64,000 bases of DNA from Spodoptera frugiperda (Eukaryota; Arthropoda; Insecta; Lepidoptera; Noctuidae). The stretch spans positions 62,001 through 126,000 of the forward strand of contig NC_064236.1 of assembly GCF_023101765.2 (NCBI RefSeq), in the 5' to 3' direction. The translations under genes and the position numbers were made by a program. Below the pieces are notes generated by a model that ran no database searches, was not told the origin of the DNA, and worked only from the letters and a program-made list of their open reading frames with translations. Below, piece by piece: positions 60,001-64,000 of the stretch. Position 1 is the stretch's first letter. The number at the start of each line of letters is the position of its first letter.

Positions 60001-62950
60001 GCATCGCTCGACTGACACACTGATCAAATAAACCAACATCAACCTTGTGCGACGTGGACCGGCTCACAACGGGTAAGCAGCCACTCAGCCATTACCCGCC
60101 TGGCCATACATTAGACATGTACTGACTGCTGCGGTACATGCAATCACGGAGACATTGTATTGTTTGTTCAGTGTTTGCAGTTGCAGTAGTGCCTGCACGC
60201 CGACAAGTCCCGCCTAGCGCCACGTCCACGTCCAGTACATGTCAGTGACGGACTGACGAGCCACATTAGTAGAGGGAGTGTATGAAGAATCTAAGCAGCG
60301 CCGCGAAATGTCAACTTTAAATATTTGTTGAATCTTTCTCATTTACACCAGTAAATAATTGTTACAATCATTATTGATTTACAAACCAATTATTTACTGC
60401 ACGGCACGGTTTCTTGAACAAAATTAAACAAAAACGATCAAGTTCCTGGAAACTAAGTAACAGGGATATGTTATTATTATTAGGTATCGTTACAGAGCGT
60501 GCCATACATCGGTTAATTCATATTTCAAATGCTCAAACAATTTTAAAAGACTTTCAAAATGTATATTTCATTCAGTACTAATAGTTCGATAGTGACAGAG
60601 ATACATAGGTGACATTAAAATATTTCACTATTCGGAAACGTTATTAGAATGGAAAAATGTGCGTAAAAACCAAACGTACCCATGGACAAGCTTCTCAATG
60701 CGATCGTCGAAGTACCAGTACCAGCATCGAGCGCTCAGTGAGGAGACGAGTGGACGAGTTCACTCTCATTGCACTGCACTGCTGCGATTATTACTCGCAC
60801 ATATTAAAATTCCGTTTATATTTTGCGAGTTGGGACGACACCGTGAGCAACGTCTCGCAGTCGGGAACAACTAGTGGATATTTTGCACTGCAGGTAATTC
60901 CATCAACGCTCGGCGCCACATCGCGCCGCCGCCCGCGTCGCGAGGAAGTAGGCCGCGGTCCGGCTACACTCCATTCTTACCGTTGTCCTGGGCCATTTAC
61001 ACTCAAAGCTGCAGCTTGCAACAACCGACGGACGGACGGACGGGCGCGAGACCAACACTACTCCAGCGGCGGCCGCGGCTCCACTACTCGGACATTATAG
61101 TGCAAGGCTCGTGCCGGGTCCTATTCAATTTCAAATATGGTAGCAGGCGCGCGCGCACGTCCCGCTGGACGGTTACACTATACCTAACTACGAAATGATC
61201 ACAAATCGAATTTTAAATAAATCATTCGAATACTTGTCTAATAAGCTGGCCCGTTGGACATTTTTACATATTTTAGGCAATTCCAATATCAACGAGTTTA
61301 AGTCGACTTTTATCTATAATGAATCCGTTAATTCTAACTTGATAGCTAATAAAGTATCTAGTTATATAATATATACACGGACAGTTAAAAATGCGACACA
61401 CGACAATAAAATAAGTAGGTACTTGATTGTGAGTCCACAGTCAAACCAATTTGGCACAAGAAGGAAGCCCGGTGGTAGTCGGATAATCGGACACATCGAT
61501 TTAAAATGTAGAATATTTGTTCGCTGACCAGATACACCTGGTCGGTGGCCGCGGCCGCGGGTGCGGGGATCGCGAGACTGAATGAACGAGACAGCCGGTA
61601 AATATGTAGTTCAAAACTTCGTTTTAATAGAACAGACGCACGCAGAAAACGTTTTCTTTGAAAAACATAACAAGTAAACTTTAAACGTACATAATGATTT
61701 AAATATCGTCTGGATTACATGCTGCTGATATCTTTTAAAACAGTTAACTTATTCATAATCAACTACGCATAGTGTAAACAGAATGCAATTGAAATTGTGG
61801 CTTTCTTTTTGTTATTAATATTAAGCCTTACTATTATAAAATAAAATATGCAAGTAAGAAAATCTTGAAACGTAGTTATAAGTCATATTATAGCGATATC
61901 GTCGCTAGTCACTGCAATAAACCTCCAAGTAGTAAAATGTAAAGTAAGCAACGTCCAAACATCTATTAACAATAACAATATACAGACAGACGTTTTTGTG
62001 TAACAAACAGACATAATAATTGTTCAGTTGCCTTCTGAGGGAGGAACATCACCCAACGACTTCTCTGGCCTGGGTGTATGGGCGCGAGGAAGTGTCAGAC
62101 TCTTATTGACTAAAAATGATGACGCGCAATATCAATATTAGGTACTCTTATAATCAGAAGAACCATGTTTAAACATTTTTATAAACTACAGCATTTTAAA
62201 TTTTCGTAAGTCTTACACGTTTGGTAAAGTTGGGCGTCGAATGAACTCGGCACAGTTTCCGTGCACTAAGTTACACGATCGACACCGAGCACATCTCCGG
62301 GACGGACACATACAAAGTTGATTCAAAACGCGATGGATACAGCTATACTGCCATAAGGATACTTGGTAAAATTCGGCTGAGTGAAATGTTACCGAAATTA
62401 AAGAAAACCTGCAGATTATTTTCTCCCCGATAAAAATATTTCCCACTAACTACTGCCAAGGGCTTCGCCCGCGTTCCCGGGGTTAAAAAGTATCCTATCA
62501 CCCAATTCACCTCATATCCTGTCTGTATACCAAATTTCATCAAAATCCGTTCAGTAGTTTCTGCGTGAATGACGGCAAACATACAAACTTTCACGTAAAA
62601 TACGTGAAAGTGTGATTTAAGTGCAAATTAAATATTGGAATGATATTTCTGTTCTCACTTTATAGTACCTAAGTCGCGGAGAATGTTTGTACAGAGTCCA
62701 GTAATACCTACCACGACAGTTCATGACGAGGGATTGATTGTACATTAAAACATCAAACATAGTTCACTACTCCTTACCTCGGCTCGTCACACCGTTAGAC
62801 GAAGAACTGGAATGGTACGCCAGGAGCCTACTCATCCTCTGGTAGATCGAGCCGATGGACACGGCTCGTGAGGACGAGTCCTCATCGCTACCGTGCGACG
62901 TGCAGTCCTGGTAGTAGTCGTCGCTATATGAGGACGGACATGTCTCACTG
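26942..62950 (-). CDS. trio: Trio/Kalirin Rho-GEF, C-terminal part: linker, DH2, PH2, Ig, FN3, protein kinase (5' partial)
   Basis: Guanine-nucleotide exchange factor that activates Rho-family GTPases at the plasma membrane and cytoskeleton, guiding axons and cell shape. Eighteen minus-strand exons read from 62947 down to the stop at 26942-26944 join in phase and give about 1,200 residues. Order: Ser-rich linker; DH2 (ELVETEEIYVSDLGL ... LLIKPIQRIQKYHLLVKKIL ... NNMMDVGRLQGF); PH2 (ITAQGKLLIQ ... ANWISTLTHILTQQKNF); Pro/Ser linker; Ig; FN3; kinase with GRGRTARV, VALK, HLDVRPEN, DLG and APPE. The same order occurs in vertebrate TRIO and KALRN. Spectrin repeats, DH1, PH1 and SH3 must lie past 64,000. 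Obscurin/Unc-89 is less likely: the DH and kinase sequences match Trio better. Confidence 0.9.
27285..27480 (+). mobile_element. LINE reverse-transcriptase C-terminal fragment
   Basis: The plus strand encodes AVSSKKTFRFAAQIYNTLP then NEIKALLTSLQNVT and a stop, the usual end of a LINE polyprotein. Upstream sequence is out of frame or missing. It lies in the last Trio intron. Confidence 0.6.
28140..28260 (-). mobile_element. tRNA-derived SINE head
   Basis: On the minus strand GCGCGGTTAGCGCGGTGGCT resembles an A box, and GGTTCGATTCC (complement of 28173-28183) is a perfect B box followed by CGCACGGAGCA. The arms do not close a full cloverleaf. Such heads start several lepidopteran SINE families. 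In Trio intron. Confidence 0.6.
28357..28548 (-). CDS. trio: Trio exon: kinase C-lobe (SPFLDES...HPW-like end)
   Basis: Encodes LSPFLDESIEETTANI, then AQHMIRGLLEPAPGRRLAPR and DPWFDE. The Arg after PGRR is the kinase subdomain XI Arg. Phase 0 at both ends; donor GTCAGT. Confidence 0.9.
28946..29179 (-). CDS. trio: Trio exon: kinase catalytic loop to subdomain IX
   Basis: Starts PENVLVELGG, completing HLDVRPEN; then LKLVDLGSAVE (DFG replaced by DLG), QLEFAPPECVLG (APE equivalent) and DAWAAGVFLYVFLTG. It carries the metal-binding Asn and Asp, so catalysis looks possible. Phase 0 at both ends. Confidence 0.92.
29401..29679 (-). CDS. trio: Trio exon: kinase N-lobe alpha-C helix to catalytic Asp
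   Basis: Encodes MREYRILSRSAHGAVVRAMA with the alpha-C Glu, the hinge LVLEMVSGGPLLDW and LLSALDWLHSINVAHLDVR with the catalytic Asp. Ends exactly before PEN in the next exon. Confidence 0.92.
30077..30889 (-). CDS. trio: Trio exon: Ig and FN3 domains and kinase glycine loop
   Basis: 271 codons. After a basic linker (RVYTDHVWQGLSKRPWGLKL) comes an Ig I-set domain (ATISCR, ASWRK, DAGVYCC), an FN3 domain (LVIQWDEATPAHLEYCRV to QYSFRVVCARSG) and the start of the kinase (YSVEEEVGRGRTARVLAARD, VALK with the ATP-binding Lys). The whole exon is very GC-rich. I placed the acceptor at GTCGGCAG because it keeps phase 0 with the preceding exon; the 5' edge could be slightly different. Confidence 0.85.
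30890..34498 (-). other. Trio intron between PH2 linker and Ig exon
   Basis: AT-rich. It holds a run of 12 C at 32192-32203, a repeat-like piece at about 33455-33620 that resembles LINE 3' ends of Lepidoptera, and another at 33770-34140 ending GTTCGCGAGGTCCGCTAGTTG, typical of a short dispersed repeat. No exon was seen. Confidence 0.45.
31232..31259. repeat. TG/CG dinucleotide microsatellite
   Basis: TG repeat running into GC repeats, in a Trio intron. Confidence 0.9.
34499..34706 (-). CDS. trio: Trio exon: Pro/Ser/basic linker after PH2
   Basis: Encodes VGEGWCGLRKTESVPPSLGG through NLPTTIRADDRKKGGGSSAV to PPQAN. Low complexity, no domain. The first base completes an Ala codon from the PH2 exon; ends phase 0 with GTAAGT. 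Confidence 0.8.
35243..35248 (-). promoter_or_regulatory. trio: Candidate intronic poly(A) signal AATAAA (Trio short isoform)
   Basis: Minus-strand AATAAA followed by TGCTTGTGGTTTTCTGCTTT, a GU/U-rich stretch of the kind found after cleavage sites. It lies 2.9 kb downstream of the PH2 exon, whose frame stops at its own donor. Confidence 0.35.
37091..37260. repeat. 10-bp GC-rich tandem array, 17 units
   Basis: Unit GGCCAGTCGC with four units reading GGCCGGTCGC (units 6, 7, 11 and 15). There are no indels. Every frame on both strands is nearly open, producing spurious Arg/Pro-rich frames. In the Trio intron between PH2 and the linker exon, flanked by ordinary sequence. Confidence 0.95.
38157..38398 (-). 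CDS. trio: Trio exon: PH2 C-terminal half
   Basis: Encodes VNKMDMEAVEAQGAFIVRAD, SFMCRPSEATRANWISTLTH and QQKNFGDALENPGAYLREQR. ANWISTL is the PH C-terminal helix with the invariant Trp. At the donor (GC|GTAAGT) the unspliced frame reads Ala then TAA. Confidence 0.93.
38506..38694 (-). CDS. trio: Trio exon: PH2 N-terminal half
   Basis: Encodes GNITAQGKLLIQELMMVSD, ELQVFLFEQCIIFSEAVGKK and TYNYKAHIQ. The VFLFEQCIIFSE strand is close to the vertebrate Trio PH2 counterpart. 63 codons, phase 0. Confidence 0.94.
39410..39607 (-). CDS. trio: Trio exon: DH2 CR3 helix
   Basis: Encodes LGDLLIKPIQRIQKYHLLVK, EQGNAPPHVVAALREAVECT and NNMMDVGRLQGFA. The LLIKPxQRIxKYxLLxK run is the signature DH helix that contacts the GTPase. 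66 codons, phase 0. Confidence 0.96.
40789..40981 (-). CDS. trio: Trio exon: DH2 middle helices
   Basis: Encodes KFLKELQLCIEEPELLGPLF, YEAYCRNKPVSEYIVSEHD and QELRVKLGQKLQ. The first base completes Asp in EWHRD. Phase 0 end, GTGCGT donor. Confidence 0.95.
41127..41153. repeat. 9-bp tandem repeat, 3 copies
   Basis: CCCCACCAG three times, intronic. Confidence 0.85.
41693..41790 (-). CDS. trio: Trio exon: DH2, FGNIEAIYEWHRD
   Basis: Encodes DPKAEPGLPEGLRDRRHRM then IFGNIEAIYEWHR plus two bases of Asp. IFGNI.xIYxWHR is the second conserved region of the DH fold. Confidence 0.94.
42011..42703. mobile_element. Foldback element with about 100-bp imperfect inverted ends
   Basis: GCCGCAATAAACTCG (42011-42025) is mirrored by CGAGTTTATTGCGGC (42689-42703). 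The similarity continues inward for about 100 bp (TTGTGCATCTCGG against CGAGATGCACAA and so on). The motif GGTCGAGTTGATGAA also recurs in inverted form at about 42127-42141 and directly at 42556-42570. There is no open frame and no clear target duplication. It looks like a non-autonomous foldback transposon in a Trio intron. Confidence 0.6.
43016..43210 (-). CDS. trio: Trio exon: start of DH2
   Basis: Encodes an acidic lead-in (EQHGVASSSGRNGEEEETGP) and then EYVLRELVETEEIYVSDLGL and EGYMRHVQ, the first DH helix with its conserved Glu. 65 codons, phase 0 at both ends. Confidence 0.95.
44008..44091 (-). CDS. trio: Trio linker exon NSMAMDAMDSN..., 3' edge uncertain
   Basis: After the acceptor TTTTCAG it encodes NSMAMDAMDSNGGAADIDE then ILQI. 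Phase 0 fits both neighbours. Two weak in-phase donors exist: after ...ILQI (44023, GTCACA) and after ...VTSRM (44008, GTTCGG). I prefer the latter for its G at -1 and +5. It could be an alternatively used exon. Confidence 0.55.
44201..44266 (-). CDS. trio: Trio 66-nt microexon (Gln/Ala/Pro-rich linker)
   Basis: Encodes NPQSVLQQAPQPAAAAAPPA then AR between CTGTCAG and GTAAGT. Exactly 22 codons, phase 0 at both ends, so skipping it would keep the frame. Confidence 0.75.
44723..44773 (-). CDS. trio: Candidate alternative Trio exon (MVCFTRSMTVDVERGAT)
   Basis: Open from an ATG at 44773-44771 for 17 codons to a consensus GTAAGT donor. Phase 0 joins the microexon at 44266. A TTTAG just upstream also allows a cassette exon in phase (adding YIE). 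No homology support. Confidence 0.3.
45451..45489. repeat. 13-bp tandem repeat, 3 copies
   Basis: TAACATCGTTAAG twice, then TCACATCGTTAAG. Confidence 0.85.
46027..46164 (-). CDS. trio: Trio exon: acidic linker ending ELPPPMKPLQ
   Basis: Encodes LPYAAAVSDNGRADDHDVG to LDEAEDEAADVELPPPMKPL then Q. The acidic run followed by ELPPPM resembles the vertebrate Trio/Kalirin linker before DH2. 46 codons, phase 0. Confidence 0.88.
46293..46422 (-). CDS. trio: Trio exon: basic linker KRWLGLRKQ...
   Basis: Encodes KRWLGLRKQSQTKTDKGASG to PLKKIPSDKKLK. The Arg-Trp-Leu opening parallels the RKWL segment of vertebrate Trio linkers. Needs two bases from the upstream exon (phase 2). Confidence 0.88.
46989..47015. 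repeat. 9-bp tandem repeat, 3 copies
   Basis: TGCACAGGC three times, intronic. Confidence 0.85.
49476..49860 (+). repeat. Dispersed lepidopteran repeat, interrupted
   Basis: Reads AAGCCGGTAAACGAGCAGAC, CCATGGACACCCGCGACACC and AGAGGCGTTACAAG, resuming as GCGTTGCCAGCCTTTTGGGG and ending with CTCCGGTAACCTCA. From memory of the family, ACAAG and GCGTTGCC are nearly adjacent, so about 150 bp (49568-49720) is an insertion. No target duplication was seen. Confidence 0.55.
49995..50095 (-). mobile_element. tRNA-derived SINE-like head
   Basis: The minus strand carries GGTACGGTTGCGCAACCGAC and a B box GGTTCGAAGCC (complement of 50036-50046). It is similar in layout to the SINE head at 28140. Confidence 0.45.
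50772..50797 (-). CDS. trio: Candidate alternative first exon of Trio (MWNQVVCV)
   Basis: An ATG at 50797-50795, eight codons plus two bases, then a perfect GTAAGT donor. Phase 2 fits the exon at 46422 (AA+G gives Lys). It lies in a CpG-rich stretch. No transcript evidence; short, so chance is plausible. Confidence 0.25.
52416..52474 (-). CDS. trio: Candidate alternative first exon of Trio (MHADADDSRLCCANCFHHI)
   Basis: An ATG in a GC-rich block, 19 codons plus two bases to CAG|GTTGTT. Phase 2 joins the exon at 46422 (AG+G gives Arg-Lys-Arg-Trp-Leu). The donor is weak beyond GT. The Cys-rich start is unusual. Confidence 0.3.
52893..52965 (-). CDS. trio: Trio linker exon ASNSDPGGSVSAASPVKHRK
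   Basis: 73 nt. Encodes ASNSDPGGSVSAASPVKHRK then PFS, a Ser/Pro linker. Takes one base from upstream and passes two bases downstream, matching both neighbours. Borders TTTGCAG and GTGAGT. Confidence 0.85.
53858..53873 (-). CDS. trio: Candidate alternative first exon of Trio (MFKRM)
   Basis: A perfect GTAAGT donor follows a frame open from about 53950 (NLLAAPVDEEVGYFWKMFKR) with an ATG at 53873. Phase 1 fits the exon at 52965. No good acceptor lies upstream, so a first exon is more likely than an internal one. Very short coding part. Confidence 0.28.
55649..55694 (-). CDS. trio: Candidate alternative first exon of Trio (MFLCSCCYRALLLLA)
   Basis: An ATG at 55694-55692 in a CpG-rich stretch, 15 codons plus one base to CAG|GTACTT. 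Phase 1 joins the exon at 52965 as Glu-Ala-Ser-Asn. Three Cys next to a Leu run would suit palmitoylation or membrane anchoring. The GC-rich block 55560-55760 could be its promoter. Inference. Confidence 0.38.
57271..57318. other. Perfect 17-bp hairpin
   Basis: TAGCATACTATTAAACT (57271-57287) and its exact complement AGTTTAATAGTATGCTA (57302-57318) flank a 14-nt loop. The 12-bp palindrome TGTCACGTGACA (57319-57330), an E-box, follows directly. Confidence 0.85.
57735..58428 (-). repeat. Dispersed lepidopteran repeat, copy 2 (reverse)
   Basis: Same family as 10198-10794, opposite strand. It starts TTAGGGTTCCGTAGCCAAAT and ends CACACTTGGCCGGTTTTTC. A run of 13 C (58100-58112) matches the G-run of copy 1. 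The two copies differ at many sites, so neither is recent. Confidence 0.6.
62440..62605 (-). repeat. Short dispersed repeat fragment
   Basis: Contains GGCTTCGCCCGCGTTCCCGG, AAGTATCCTATCACCCAATT and CAAATTTCATCAAAATCCGT then TCAGTAGTTT, wording I recognise from a ubiquitous lepidopteran repeat. Class unknown. Confidence 0.5.
62778..62950 (-). CDS. trio: Trio exon: Ser/Asp-rich linker, most upstream exon in window
   Basis: Encodes ETCPSSYSDDYYQDCTSHGS, EDSSSRAVSIGSIYQRMSRL and SSSSNGVTSR plus one base, joined in phase to the exon at 52965. The acceptor is a CAGCAG tandem, so the exon may begin at 62950 or 62947 and gain or lose one residue. It needs two bases from an exon beyond the window. 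Confidence 0.82.
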
Positions 62951-64000
62951 CTGGACGAGAAATTAAAACAGGAAACAAAACACGCCCGTATGCAAATAAT
63001 TTTGAATGATTTTATTAACCGGCTAAAGAAAAAGTTTCAGCTCGCGGGCTGAAACGGTGTTTATTACGAGCCGAGTGCAGAGCGGTTCACAACGAGGGGC
63101 ACAGCAGTGCACGGCGGGTATCGAACACCGAGAGCGAAGTTGCAATGCGTGTAATCGCATCGGAAGTAGGACGAGTTATGAAAGCATCAACGTAGTGCCG
63201 GATGTGTCCCGGGAGGCAGGAGGCGTGCCTTACAGCCTGCGGATGCAAGTATGCAACAGGAGGGCCGACGCGCGGAGAAGCGGGTCAGAGGCGCGGCGCG
63301 GGCGAGCCGGGCGAAAGCACGCCCATCCATTGTCGCCGACACCTCTACCAGCGTCCCGGCGCCGACCGCCGCAGCACCCCGCCGGCCGGCAACTCGCTCA
63401 CACACACACACACACACACACCGCACTCACACTGCTGGCCCATTGCAATACGCTCCGTGACACACACTAACGAAACTTTCAATCTGTAGCCTCCATTCAA
63501 TTATGTACTGGGAATTTCATATTATTTAAATAAAATAGGTAAGTATATAAGAATGTTTTCACGAATCTGGTACCTTTTTACGTAACCCATTAATTTGTTT
63601 TAATGATTTCAAATTGAAATTCAAACCTTATCTAAAAAAAAGGGGTTTGGTAAGGAGACCAAGACACTACAAGTGAACGGGCTGGCTTTCTTTGCACTGT
63701 GTTATTTAACCGCGGTGGTCGCGCGTCACGCACGACACTAATAATACGCCGCGTCGCGGCGCGCGGCGGCCGGCGGGCGCACTCGCGACGTGTGCTCGCA
63801 GACACCCGATGTTGCAATCGTTACGCTTACGTCCAACGTAATGTTGACAATAACAAATATATATGTCTTTGACGTCTCTTCGTTCGCGACTTTAGCACGC
63901 TGTAGCACATTCATTCATTCAATTTTCAACAATCTCTATATTATTGCATTTATGTGTAAGTACGCACATTAAATGCAATATAGGGATCGCAAATGTAACG
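62951..64000. other. Trio intron running off the window
   Basis: CpG-rich 63050-63400 with a CA microsatellite at 63398-63422, and another GC-rich block at 63710-63800. No exon with Trio similarity was found. The blocks could be promoters of shorter Trio isoforms. Confidence 0.4.
63398..63422. repeat. CA dinucleotide microsatellite
   Basis: About twelve uninterrupted CA units. Confidence 0.92.

Larger units (their letters stand above)
53900..62777 (-). other. Long Trio intron with repeats
   Basis: AT-rich with several CpG-rich islands (54650-54730, 55560-55760, 59060-59190, 60900-61170). It holds the reverse copy of a dispersed repeat (57735-58428), a perfect hairpin (57271-57318) and a short dispersed repeat at 62440-62605. 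No conserved exon was found. Confidence 0.45.

Overview
The window looks like nuclear DNA from a moth or butterfly. Evidence: GT-AG introns of 0.1-11 kb, AT-rich introns with very GC-rich coding exons, and many repeats of types common in Lepidoptera (copia with its iMet-fragment primer site, a gag-only LTR element, LINE 3' ends, tRNA-headed SINE-like pieces, TIR elements). I saw no prokaryotic operon, CRISPR array or standalone rRNA/tRNA gene.

Two host genes converge. On the + strand, about 958-21,511, is L-lactate dehydrogenase. Seven coding exons (1112-20483) join in perfect phase to a 348-residue protein with the NAD glycine motif, the lactate-selecting Gln, both substrate Args and the catalytic His. 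A second phase-compatible first exon lies at 3879-3960. On the - strand, from 26,942 past the right edge, is the C-terminal part of a Trio/Kalirin Rho-GEF. Eighteen exons encode the linker, DH2, PH2, an Ig domain, an FN3 domain and a complete protein kinase. The N-terminal exons (spectrin repeats, DH1, PH1, SH3) must lie beyond 64,000. Fly Trio, as I recall it, stops after PH2, so the kinase tail is notable.

1-957: upstream of LDH, nothing recognised. 958-20,483: LDH. Its 11.5-kb intron 2 holds a three-layer transposon nest (13,327-16,283): a DNA transposon with 8-bp target duplication, a 5'-truncated LINE with 15-bp duplication, and a gag-only LTR element with identical LTRs and an in-frame 57-bp tandem array. 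20,484-26,280: LDH 3' UTR, a deleted copia element (21,800-23,753, TSD ATTTT), and a LINE remnant carrying a perfect 233-bp copy of LDH 3' UTR sequence. 26,284-64,000: Trio, whose introns hold a 10-bp x17 GC-rich array, a foldback element, SINE-like pieces and several phase-compatible candidate alternative first exons.

The two genes have no evident pathway link: LDH is a cytosolic redox enzyme of glycolysis, Trio a Rac/Rho activator of cytoskeletal signalling. The most interesting signals are the insect Trio kinase tail with a possible intronic stop/polyadenylation alternative, the alternative N termini in both genes, and the fully resolvable transposon nest.
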